NCBI GenBank assembly: GCA_963715635.1
Contig: OY970261.1
Coordinates: 3,410,001 to 3,474,000 of the forward strand
DNA: 64,000 bases
From: JAPKZH01 sp963715635
GTDB taxonomy: Bacteria; Acidobacteriota; Aminicenantia; Aminicenantales; UBA4085
Direction: 5' to 3'
Part shown: one piece after another, positions 37,294 through 45,382 of the stretch
How positions within the stretch are numbered: the stretch's first letter is position 1
Layout of the letters: each line of letters opens with the position of its first letter
Made by a program: the position numbers and the translations under genes
The notes under the pieces: generated by a model
The model's input: only the letters and a program-made list of their open reading frames with translations
What the model was told of the DNA's origin: nothing
Database searches by the model: none

Positions 37294-38768
37294 GGAACGT
37301 GCCAAAAGTCAATCTGGGAATCGTGGCTGTCAGCCGCGATTGTTTTCCGCTTGAATTATCGAGGAAACGAAGAATTCAAGTTGTTAAAGAATGCCGCGCG
37401 AAAAAAATCCCCATAACGATCATCGAGACCATCGTTGAAAACGAAAAGGACGGCCTCCAAGCCCTGGAGGAAATCCGGCAGAAAAACGTGAATGCCCTGG
37501 TGATCTACCTGGGGAATTTCGGGCCGGAGGGGCCGACGACGCTGCTCGCCCAGAAATTCGGCGGCCCGGTGATGGTTGCGGCGGCGGCCGAGGAATCGGG
37601 CGACAACCTCATCCAGGGACGGGGCGACGCCTATTGCGGCTTGCTCAACGCATCGTATAACGTGGGCCTGAGAAAGCTCCGACCCTACATCCCCGAATAT
37701 CCCGTCGGAACGGCGGAGGAGGTCGCAGAGATGATCCGCGATTTCGTGCCTGTCGCCCGGATCATGCTCGGGCTCAAAAAGCTCAAGATATTTTCCTTCG
37801 GGCCGCGGCCGCAGGATTTTCTGGCGTGCAACGCGCCCATCAAGCCCCTCTATGATCTCGGCGTCGAGATCATGGAGAACAGCGAGCTCGACCTTTACGA
37901 CATTTTCCTCAAGGCCAAGGGCGATCCGAAAATCAAAGCCGTGGCCCGCGATATGGCCAAGGAGCTCGGCCGGGGCAACGCTTTTCCCGACATGCTGGAA
38001 AAACTGGCGCAGTATGAGGTGGCCTTGACGAAATTTATGCAGGCCAATCTCGGGGCATCCGCATACGGCATTTTCGCCAATAAATGCTGGCCCGCGCATG
38101 AACAGTACTTTGGGTTTGTGCCGTGTTATGTCAATTCGCGACTGGCCACGCAGGGCATGCCCGTGGCCTGCGAAGTCGACATCTACGGCGCCCTGAGCGA
38201 ATATATGGCCACATGTGCCACGGAGATGCCGGCGACGCTGCTCGACATCAACAACACCGTCCCTTACGACATGATCAAGGGAGCCAAAAAGGTCGCGGGC
38301 GGCTATAAGCCCACCGACCTGTTCATGGGATTCCATTGCGGCAATACATCGTCCACATGCTTGATCGGGGGCAGTCTCAAATACCAGCTCATCATGCACC
38401 GGCTCATGGAGCCCGATAAAAAGCCGGATATCACGAGAGGAACGATGGAAGGGCGAATCCGCGCGGGTGAGGTCACGATCTTCAGGCTGCAGTCAACGCC
38501 GGATACAATCTTGAAGTCTTATGTGGCCCAAGGTGAAGTGTTGGATATCGACCCCAAATCGTTCGGCGGGATCGGAGTGTTCGCCATCAAGGAAATGGGG
38601 CGATTCTACAGACACGTCCTCATCGAGAAACAGTTCCCGCATCACACAGCCGTCGCTTTTGCCCACGCCGGAAAAACTCTTTTTGGAGCCGTAAGAATGT
38701 TGGGCGTCGAGGACGTCGGATTCAACCGGCCGGGGGGGACGCTGTACAAAACCGAAAACCCCTTTTAA
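37290..38768 (+). CDS. L-fucose/L-arabinose isomerase family protein, probable AraA substitute
   Basis: 492 aa. No signal peptide, so cytoplasmic. The fold is fucose-isomerase-like: Glu295 in VACEVDIYGALSEY, Asp in ATLLDINNT and His in FPHHTAVAFAHAGKTL fit the Glu/Asp/His metal site of FucI. It does not show the typical AraA sequence pattern. Translational coupling to araB and araD makes it the likely aldose-ketose isomerase of the pathway, turning L-arabinose (or a related sugar) into the ketose that AraB phosphorylates. That assignment rests on context. A Tat-exported distant relative lies at 27643-29214. Confidence 0.82.
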   Translation: MRNVPKVNLGIVAVSRDCFPLELSRKRRIQVVKECRAKKIPITIIETIVENEKDGLQALEEIRQKNVNALVIYLGNFGPEGPTTLLAQKFGGPVMVAAAAEESGDNLIQGRGDAYCGLLNASYNVGLRKLRPYIPEYPVGTAEEVAEMIRDFVPVARIMLGLKKLKIFSFGPRPQDFLACNAPIKPLYDLGVEIMENSELDLYDIFLKAKGDPKIKAVARDMAKELGRGNAFPDMLEKLAQYEVALTKFMQANLGASAYGIFANKCWPAHEQYFGFVPCYVNSRLATQGMPVACEVDIYGALSEYMATCATEMPATLLDINNTVPYDMIKGAKKVAGGYKPTDLFMGFHCGNTSSTCLIGGSLKYQLIMHRLMEPDKKPDITRGTMEGRIRAGEVTIFRLQSTPDTILKSYVAQGEVLDIDPKSFGGIGVFAIKEMGRFYRHVLIEKQFPHHTAVAFAHAGKTLFGAVRMLGVEDVGFNRPGGTLYKTENPF

Positions 38769-38775
38769 TAATCGA

Positions 38776-38871
38776 GGTCAAACCTCAACATTCAACAAGA
38801 ATAAAAATGGAAGGCCGTGGTAAAGGGCACTGCCCGGCAGGGCTTTATTTGTTGAATGTTGAGGTTTGACC
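38776..38871. repeat. 96-bp element with perfect 23-bp terminal inverted repeats
   Basis: 38776-38798 (starting GGTCAAACCTC) is the exact reverse complement of 38849-38871 (ending GAGGTTTGACC), around a 50-nt centre (38799-38848) that holds its own GC-rich inverted stretch. The element fills the gap between the isomerase and the dehydrogenase. TTAATA lies just outside both ends, within a few bases. It carries no coding capacity. The form fits a MITE or REPIN-type element; as RNA it would fold into a very stable stem that could separate the two genes. Confidence 0.8.
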
Positions 38872-38882
38872 CCATTAATAGC

Positions 38883-39920
38883 ATGAAAGCGGCAGTTCTG
38901 ACCGGCGTCCGGAAAATTGAAATTCGGGATATTCCTTGCCCCGAAATCAGGAGTGATACCGACGTTCTCCTCAAAACCGCCCGAGTCGGAATCTGCGGCA
39001 GCGACATTCATTATTTCTTGAGCAGCCGTGTCGGCGATCAAAACATCGGCTATCCAACGATCCTCGGGCATGAATGCTCGGCCGTCGTCGAGAAAGTCGG
39101 CGCCCAAGTCACAAGGGTAAAACCTGGCGACAAATTGACCGTGGATCCGGCTGTTTCGTGCGGAAGCTGTGCCCAATGCCGCGCCGGGCGGTCGCACACC
39201 TGCCTCAACCTCCGTTTTCTCGGCTACCCCGGCCAGATGGAAGGATGCCTTGCCGAAGCCTTCGTCATACCCGAGAAAAATTGTTATGCGCTGCCAGACC
39301 GTCTTACGATGACTGAAGGGGCCCTGATCGAGCCGCTGTCCATTGGCCTCTACGCGCTGGCCCATCTGGAAATTATGATAGGTCAAGCCATCGCCATTCT
39401 CGGTTCCGGGCCGATCGGGCTCTGCATTTCTCATCTGGCGAAGACGGTGAGAATCGAAAATATCTTCATGACGGACAAGGTAGACGAAAGACTGGCCGCG
39501 GCCAGGAAGATCGGGGCGACGTGGGCGGGAAACCCCGAAAAAGTCGATATCGTCCGCGAAATCCTGAAGGTCGAGCCGGCGGGGTTGGATGCCGTATTTG
39601 AATGCTGCGGCGATCAGATGGCCCTCGATCAGGGAGTGGAGCTGCTCAAGCCGGGCGGTCAACTCCTGATCATCGGAATTCCGCTCCTGGAGCGTGTTTC
39701 GTTCGATATCAGCGGCCTACGTCGCAAAGAGATCATCGTCCGCAACATCCGCCGCCAGAACCGCTGCACGGAAAAAGCGATCCGTCTCCTCGACGGCGAG
39801 CATCTTGACGTCAAATTTCTGGCCACCCACCGCTTCAGGATCGAGGAAGCGCAGGAAGCGTTCGAAATCGCCTCCGCCTACAAGGACGGCGTCCTGAAAG
39901 CCCTCGTTTCCTTCGATTAA
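38883..39920 (+). CDS. Zinc-dependent medium-chain polyol/alcohol dehydrogenase
   Basis: 345 aa from ATG 38883 (MKAAVLTGVRKIEIRD), the usual family start; an in-frame ATG at 38856 sits inside the palindromic repeat and is rejected. Catalytic zinc ligands are Cys38 (GICGSDIHYF) and His63-Glu64 (GHECSAVVE). The structural zinc site has four Cys (93, 96, 99, 107). The Rossmann motif is ILGSGPIGLC. It resembles sorbitol and L-threonine dehydrogenases; an NAD-linked polyol role next to arabinose genes is likely. No good ribosome site is seen directly upstream, so expression may depend on the element before it. Confidence 0.87.
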   Translation: MKAAVLTGVRKIEIRDIPCPEIRSDTDVLLKTARVGICGSDIHYFLSSRVGDQNIGYPTILGHECSAVVEKVGAQVTRVKPGDKLTVDPAVSCGSCAQCRAGRSHTCLNLRFLGYPGQMEGCLAEAFVIPEKNCYALPDRLTMTEGALIEPLSIGLYALAHLEIMIGQAIAILGSGPIGLCISHLAKTVRIENIFMTDKVDERLAAARKIGATWAGNPEKVDIVREILKVEPAGLDAVFECCGDQMALDQGVELLKPGGQLLIIGIPLLERVSFDISGLRRKEIIVRNIRRQNRCTEKAIRLLDGEHLDVKFLATHRFRIEEAQEAFEIASAYKDGVLKALVSFD

Positions 39921-39931
39921 GAATCTTTATC

Positions 39932-40043
39932 CTAGCCTCGGCAGCTGATGAATTTTTTCAGACCGACGGCATTCCCCGGAAAAGCAGCGAGGATTTCCTC
40001 ATCCAGGGCAACCAGAGGGATTCGGATTGGTTCTCCAAGGTTG
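39932..40043 (-). pseudogene. C-terminal remnant of a PIN-domain (VapC-type) toxin gene
   Basis: Reading the minus strand from 40043 to the TAG at 39934-39932 gives GEPIRIPLVALDEEILAAFP followed by GNAVGLKKFIS. This is the typical last strand and helix of VapC proteins (IPLVTLDEEI pattern). Nothing upstream encodes the N-terminal part, and no antitoxin is present. The promoter of the next gene starts exactly where the homology ends, so the toxin gene was truncated by a rearrangement. Confidence 0.55.
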
Positions 40044-40069
40044 ACATGAAAACATTATGTTGGTATCTT
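40041..40069 (+). promoter_or_regulatory. Predicted promoter of the 40.1-kb secreted protein gene
   Basis: TTGACA (40041-40046), 17-bp spacer, TATCTT (40064-40069). It shows that the start is ATG 40093 and not the earlier in-frame ATG at 40057, which overlaps the promoter. Confidence 0.6.
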
Positions 40070-40092
40070 GGGGCCAGAAAAGGGAAAATTTG

Positions 40093-40686
40093 ATGAAAAC
40101 AATATCCGCGTCAATCATTGCGATTTTTATGATGGCCGCCATGGCAGGAGGCACGCAGGAGATCGACAAAGTCAAGCCTGTTCTGGATCAAAAATGGAGA
40201 GAATTGGCGAAAACCATCTCCTCCTTCCAGCCTCCGAATCGGACAGAAAACTGGGATTACAGGATCACCGTACCCTTTCCCGAGAGCTGGCCTCCCAAGC
40301 CCGGAAATGGGCTCGTGTATTATGCCGTTCCCTATGGGTTGAATATTCGGAACCTGGCCGACGCAGAATATGTCGGGGCTCCCTGGGCCCGAATTACGAC
40401 CTCTCCGGGCCGCGCTCCTCAAGTCAAATACCTTGCCACGAAAATCGTCAGGCTCGATAGACAGGGAGTTCGGCCGCTTTTTGCAAGAGAAATCGAGATC
40501 TTTGATTCCCGAGAAGCGGTCAAAGCTTCTCTTTCCAAACTCGCGGCGCTTCCCGATTCTTCGAGCCTCGAGACAAAACGGATTCGCGATTTCTATTGCT
40601 TGTGGATGAGCACCAACGGGGTTTTAGCCAGCCAACTCACAAAAGACCACAAAAGCTTTTTTGACTGGCTGGGCTGCCAAAAATAA
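40093..40686 (+). CDS. Hypothetical secreted protein
   Basis: 197 aa from ATG 40093. A signal peptide (MKTISASIIAIFMMAAMAGG) leads into a soluble protein with a conserved-looking core (ENWDYRITVPFPESWPPKPG, NGLVYYAVPYGLNIRNLAD). I do not recognise the family. It contains two Cys, in the last third (FYCLWMS and DWLGCQK), which could form a disulfide in the periplasm. It is convergent with hypD, whose stop is 3 bases away, so the two units share a transcription end. The upstream AAGGGAA is a weak ribosome site. Confidence 0.6.
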   Translation: MKTISASIIAIFMMAAMAGGTQEIDKVKPVLDQKWRELAKTISSFQPPNRTENWDYRITVPFPESWPPKPGNGLVYYAVPYGLNIRNLADAEYVGAPWARITTSPGRAPQVKYLATKIVRLDRQGVRPLFAREIEIFDSREAVKASLSKLAALPDSSSLETKRIRDFYCLWMSTNGVLASQLTKDHKSFFDWLGCQK

Positions 40687-40688
40687 GG

Positions 40689-43052
40689 TCAAAATTCCTG
40701 GTGCTCGGTGCGCTTGATGATTTCGTTCTGGAGCTCCGTGCCGCAGTCGACAAAATAATCGCTGTAGCCCGCTACCCGTACGATCAAGTCCCTGAACTTT
40801 TCCGGGTGCTTCTGGGCTTCGCGGAGGGTGTCGGCCGTGACGACATTGAGCTGGATATGGTGGCCGTCCATTTTAAAGTAGGACCGGACGAGATGGCCCA
40901 GATTCTTGATCCCTTCTTCGTCGGCCACCAATTGGGGTGTAAACTTCTGGTTGAGGAGCGTCCCGCCCGTCCTGATATGGTCCATCTTGCCCACCGATTT
41001 GAGCACGGCCGTCGGCCCGCGCCGGTCCGCGCCCTGGACGGGAGACACGCCTTCCGACAAGGGCTCGCAGGCCTTCCGGCCGTCGGCGCTGGCGCCGGTG
41101 ACCCTGCCAAAATAGACATGGACGGTCGTCGGCAGAAGGTTGATCCTGTAGCGGCCGCCCTTGGTGTTGGGCCGTCCGTCGATGGCGCTAAAATAAGCCT
41201 CGAAGATGGATTTCATGATGTCATCGGCATAATCGTCGTCGTTCCCATATTTCGGAGTCTTGTTCAGCAGCCGCTGCCGTAGGCTCTCCTTGCCCTCAAA
41301 ATTCTTGTCCAGCGCCGCGATGAGCTCTTTCATGGCGATATGCTTGTGGTTATAAACATTGTACTTGATCGAGGTCAGAATATCGGTCATCGTGCCCAAG
41401 CCTACGCCCTGGATGTAGGAGGTATTGTACCGGGCGCCCCCGTCATGGTAATCCTTGCCCTTTTTGACGCAGTCGTCGATGAGGATCGACAGAAACGGCG
41501 ACGGCACGTATTCGGCATACAGCCGCTCGATGATGTTGCTTCCGGCAACCTTGATGTCAACAAAATGCTTAATCTGCTTTTTAAACGCCTCGAACAGCTC
41601 CTCGAACGATTTGAATTTCGCCGGGTCGCCTGTTTTCGAGCCGATCGTTTTTCCCGTCTGCGGATCGACGCCGTTGTGCATGGTGATTTCAAAGACCTTG
41701 GGCATATTGAAATAGCCGGTCAGGTTGTAGTTTTCCTTGCCGAAGGCTCCCGCCTCCACGCAGCCGCTGGCGCCGCCGTTCCTGGCGTCCTCGACGGATT
41801 TACCCTGCCGGACGAGCTCCTTGACGATGGCGTCCGTGTTGAAAATCGAAGGCTGCCCGAAGCCGGTCTTGATAATCTTCAAAGCCCGCCACAGGAAGGG
41901 ATCCGGGCCCTTGCTCGAGATCTGGACCATGGAGCTGGGCTGAAGGATCCGCATCTCTTCGATGACATCCAACATAAGGAACGACAGCTCATTGACGCCG
42001 TCGGTCCCGTCTTCCTTCAATCCTCCGATATTGATCAGCGCAAAGTCGGTGTAAGTGCCGCTCTCTTCGGCCGTTACGCCGACTTTGGGAGGCGCCGGCT
42101 GGTTGTTGAACTTGACCCAGAAACATTCCAGAAGCTCTCTCGCCTTGTCCTTCGTCAGCGCGCCGCTCTTCAGGCCTTTCCTGTAGAACGGCCAGAGGTG
42201 CTGGTCCAGCCGGCCGGGGTTGAACGAATCCCAGGTGTTGTATTCGATGATGACTCCAAGGTGGACAAACCAATAATACTGGAGGGCTTCCCAGAAATCG
42301 CGGGGCGCGTGCGCCGGCACCCGGGTGCAGACTTCGGCGATCCTTTCCAGCTCCTTTTTGCGCTCGCAATTTTTTTCTTTCTTGGCCAGCTCCCGGGCTT
42401 TCTCGGCGTGCCGGCCGGCGTATGCGATCAGGGCATCACAACAGACGGCCATGGCCCGCAGTTCCTCGCGCTTCATGAAGGCTTCGGGATCATTGAGAAA
42501 GTCGAGTCCGGCGATGGCATCCTCGATGTCCTTTTTAAAATCGAGCATCCCCTTTTTATAGATCTTATCGTCGAGAACCGTATGCCCCGGCGCGCGCTGC
42601 TCCATGAACTCGGTGAAAATCCCGGCCTCGTAGGCGTCTATCCATTCTTGCGAGACTTCGGCGAAGATTCGATCGCGGATCGAGCGTCCTCTCCAGAAAG
42701 GAATGATCTCATCCTTATAAAATGCCTTGGTCTTCTCGTCGACTTTGAACCAGGTCTTGGGCCGAGTGTCGAGGATCTCCAAGTCCTGGACGCTGTGGCA
42801 GGTAATCTCGGGGTAGGTGGGCGTCGCCTTGGGAGCAGGGCCGCGTTCGCCGACGACGAGCTCGCCGTCGTTGATGGAGATTGTTTTATTCTCCAGAATA
42901 TGTTTGAAGGCCAGGGCATGCTGCATGGGACCGGACAGTCGGCAGGCTTCGGGGCTTTTATAAAATTCGGTGACCAGTTTCGCCCGCTCGGACGTGATCG
43001 TCGGTTTGGCGCTCAAACTCTGTTCGCGCAGCTTTCTGACTCGTTTGTTCAT
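40689..43052 (-). CDS. hypD: Glycyl radical enzyme, trans-4-hydroxy-L-proline dehydratase type
   Basis: 787 aa. Cys431 and Glu433 (GASGCVEAGAFGKENY) and Gly762 in RVAGYSDYF mark a glycyl radical enzyme. Active-site residues recalled for Clostridioides difficile HypD (Phe152, His160, Asp278, Ser334, Asp339, Phe340, Cys434, Glu436, Tyr450) all fall here with a constant offset of three: Phe149, His157, Asp275, Ser331, Asp336, Phe337, Cys431, Glu433, Tyr447. Diol and choline lyases have GCVEP instead. HypD converts trans-4-hydroxy-L-proline to pyrroline-5-carboxylate, which ProC reduces to proline; no proC is in the window. GGAGG inside the end of the activase gene serves as ribosome site. Confidence 0.87.
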   Translation of the reverse strand: MNKRVRKLREQSLSAKPTITSERAKLVTEFYKSPEACRLSGPMQHALAFKHILENKTISINDGELVVGERGPAPKATPTYPEITCHSVQDLEILDTRPKTWFKVDEKTKAFYKDEIIPFWRGRSIRDRIFAEVSQEWIDAYEAGIFTEFMEQRAPGHTVLDDKIYKKGMLDFKKDIEDAIAGLDFLNDPEAFMKREELRAMAVCCDALIAYAGRHAEKARELAKKEKNCERKKELERIAEVCTRVPAHAPRDFWEALQYYWFVHLGVIIEYNTWDSFNPGRLDQHLWPFYRKGLKSGALTKDKARELLECFWVKFNNQPAPPKVGVTAEESGTYTDFALINIGGLKEDGTDGVNELSFLMLDVIEEMRILQPSSMVQISSKGPDPFLWRALKIIKTGFGQPSIFNTDAIVKELVRQGKSVEDARNGGASGCVEAGAFGKENYNLTGYFNMPKVFEITMHNGVDPQTGKTIGSKTGDPAKFKSFEELFEAFKKQIKHFVDIKVAGSNIIERLYAEYVPSPFLSILIDDCVKKGKDYHDGGARYNTSYIQGVGLGTMTDILTSIKYNVYNHKHIAMKELIAALDKNFEGKESLRQRLLNKTPKYGNDDDYADDIMKSIFEAYFSAIDGRPNTKGGRYRINLLPTTVHVYFGRVTGASADGRKACEPLSEGVSPVQGADRRGPTAVLKSVGKMDHIRTGGTLLNQKFTPQLVADEEGIKNLGHLVRSYFKMDGHHIQLNVVTADTLREAQKHPEKFRDLIVRVAGYSDYFVDCGTELQNEIIKRTEHQEF

Positions 43053-43055
43053 GGC

Positions 43056-43961
43056 TTAGCCTCCAAACTTGACGGTGAACCCGGCATTTGTGAATGATCG
43101 CCGGACTTCCTCCATCCTCTGGTCGGACGGAGTTTCATAAATTTTAAAACAGGATGCTTTTCCTAAATTCTTGTATTTTTCGGAGCCGCCTTTGTGGTAT
43201 TTTAAAAGGCTGACTTTCTTGATCGTCTCGAGCGGCGTGAGAAAATCGATCGTCAGCCGGATATTCTCGTCGTCATCGTTGACCCCGGCCGCCAGCGGAA
43301 TGCGGATCACGATATTCTTGTGCTCACGGGACAGTTTTTTCAGGTTGTCGAGAATGAGCGCGTTCGAGACGCCTGTATATTTTTTATGCTTTTTGGCGCC
43401 GATCATTTTTAAATCATAGAGAACGATGTCCGCTTTGCGGGCATTTGTTGCCAGGACCTCCCATGGCGCGAGCCCTGAGGTATCAAGAGCTGCCGGAATA
43501 TTTTTTTTGTTGAGCGCGGTCAAAATTTTCCCGCAGAACATGGGCTGGCCGAGCGGCTCCCCTCCGGAGATGGTCACGCCGCCGCCGGACTGCTCATAAA
43601 AGATCCGGTCTTTTTCGACCTCTTCGATGACATCCTTGACGCTTATCTCCCGGCCGGCCATTTCCAACGCTTCGTACATACAGACCTTGACGCACTTCCC
43701 GCAAAGATCGCATCGACTGCGGTCGATCTCGATAGGCCCCGAATTTTCGGAAATGGCTGCCAAAGGGCAGGCGGAAATGCAGGAATAGCAGCGGGCACAG
43801 CGAGACGGCCGGGCTATCAGCTCGAACTTATTTTCAATTCCTTCTGGGTTATGGCACCAGAGACAGTGAAGGGGACAGCCTTTTAAAAAGACTGTTGTAC
43901 GGATACCGGGGCCGTCATGGATGGCAAAGCGCTTGATGTCGAAAATCATACCTTTAGTCAC
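43056..43961 (-). CDS. Glycyl radical enzyme activating protein (radical SAM)
   Basis: 301 aa. The radical SAM cluster motif is Cys29-x3-Cys33-x2-Cys36 (KGCPLHCLWCHNPE). Two ferredoxin-type 4Fe-4S sites follow (CARCYSCISACP and CDLCGKCVKVC), and the SAM-binding GGEPL is in GGGVTISGGEPLGQ. It generates the glycyl radical on the partner dehydratase. Its stop is 3 bases from the hypD start, so they form one operon with the activase first. The start is GTG at 43961, eight bases after GGAG. Confidence 0.93.
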   Translation of the reverse strand: MTKGMIFDIKRFAIHDGPGIRTTVFLKGCPLHCLWCHNPEGIENKFELIARPSRCARCYSCISACPLAAISENSGPIEIDRSRCDLCGKCVKVCMYEALEMAGREISVKDVIEEVEKDRIFYEQSGGGVTISGGEPLGQPMFCGKILTALNKKNIPAALDTSGLAPWEVLATNARKADIVLYDLKMIGAKKHKKYTGVSNALILDNLKKLSREHKNIVIRIPLAAGVNDDDENIRLTIDFLTPLETIKKVSLLKYHKGGSEKYKNLGKASCFKIYETPSDQRMEEVRRSFTNAGFTVKFGG

Positions 43962-43984
43962 GAATTCTCTCCGTTCGCGAGTCT

Positions 43985-44013
43985 AATATATCACATATCA
44001 GAGATAAAATCAA
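43985..44013 (-). promoter_or_regulatory. Predicted promoter of the activase-hypD operon
   Basis: Minus strand TTGATT (44013-44008), 17-bp spacer, TATATT (43990-43985), in a strongly AT-rich stretch (43962-44200) that also precedes the divergent anSME-like gene. Confidence 0.65.
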
Positions 44014-44197
44014 CTAAAATCTTCAAAGTTTTTATTTTCGCAGCTTACAAATAAATTATTTATTATGTTATATTTATATAAATTTTGGGGATTACAATGA
44101 TTATCATCGTCAGTGGATTCTTTACCCTGAGACACCGATTTTTTATTTTACGAAAACAGGAATTGATATAGAATTTGGGGCCAGACATGCTTTTAAG

Positions 44198-45339
44198 ATG
44201 AAAAAAAAAGGCGTCTATCCGAAAAACAGCTGAGTTCCGTCCTCATCAAGCCGGCCGGGCCGGATTGCAACATGGCCTGCACATACTGCTTCTACCGGGA
44301 TAAGGAGGCGTTTTTCCCAGGGGCCAAAATCCACAGGATGTCCGATGAGATTCTGGAAGAGACTATCAAGCAGGTGTTCTCGCAGCCGCTTCAGGCCATC
44401 TCGATCGGCTGGCAGGGAGGAGAGCCGACGCTCATGGGGCTTCCTTTCTTTGAGAAAGCCGTCATGCTCCAGATGCGCTACGGAAAGGGCAAATCCGTTG
44501 GAAACGGGCTCCAGACAAACGGCCTTCTCATCGATAAAGACTGGGTAAAATTTCTGAAGGAATACAATTTTCTTGTCGGCCTCTCGCTCGACGGCCCGGA
44601 AAATATTCATAACCGCTATCGATTCAGGCTGGGTGGACAGGATTCCTGGGCCGAGGTCATGGACCGGGCCAAGCTCATGCTGGGAGAAGGCGTCGAAGTC
44701 AATGCGTTGGTCGTCGTCAACGATTGCTCGGTCCGATTTCCCGAGGAGATTTATGAGTTTCATAAGGCGCTGGGCCTCGACCACATGCAGTTCATCCCCT
44801 GCCTGGAGACCGACCCAGAGGACACCTCGCGCTCCGCCCCCTTCTCGGCCCCGGCTGAAGCCTATGGAGATTTTTTATGCAGGCTGTTTGACCTTTGGCT
44901 ATCGGATTTTCAAGAGGGCAAGCCGACGACATTCATCCGCTATTTCGACTCCCTTTTTTATTGCTATGTGGACCGGGACCCCCCCGAATGCGACCTGCTT
45001 CCCGAATGCGGCAGCTATGTCGTCGTCGAGCACAACGGCGATGTCTATGCCTGCGACTTTTTTGTCGAGGAACGCTGGAAGCTGGGCAATGTTATGGAAG
45101 GAAAGCTCGTTCATATGCTGAATTCCGGCCGACAGACCGAATTCGGCCGTCTTAAGGCGGATCTTCCCGAGGCCTGTCACACCTGCCCATGGCTAGGGTT
45201 TTGTCGCGGCGGCTGCCCCAAGGACCGCCGCCGAGACCCGCGCGATCGGGGGCTCAATCATTTCTGCCAGGCCTATAAAATGCTGTTCGCCCACGCCGAC
45301 GCCCGGATGCGAAAGCTGGCCGCCGAATGGAAAACATAA
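44198..45339 (+). CDS. anSME-like radical SAM/SPASM protein, N-terminus frameshifted at an A9 tract
   Basis: The long frame is open from ATG 44272, but that start would lose the first Cys of the radical SAM motif. Reading further up in frame gives SSVLIKPAGPDCNMACTYC, the complete motif, then a stop at 44194 and no start codon. The ATG at 44198 is out of frame by one base across nine A (44201-44209). Ten A would give MKKKRRLSEKQL leading into the motif. The SPASM part has CGSYVVVEHNGDVYACDFF and CPWLGFCRGGCPKDRR, typical of anaerobic sulfatase-maturating enzymes, which convert Cys or Ser to formylglycine. The only sulfatase-like protein in the window has Thr at that site, so the substrate is elsewhere or not a sulfatase. 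Confidence 0.82.
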
Positions 45340-45382
45340 AATAGGGGCGGAGCGGCGCGATATCTTTATCCCGAATCCCCTT

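Noticed and set aside
41340..43097. 585-codon plus-strand frame across hypD
   Set aside because: It is antisense to the glycyl radical enzyme, whose full set of active-site residues is present; the frame shows no recognisable motif.
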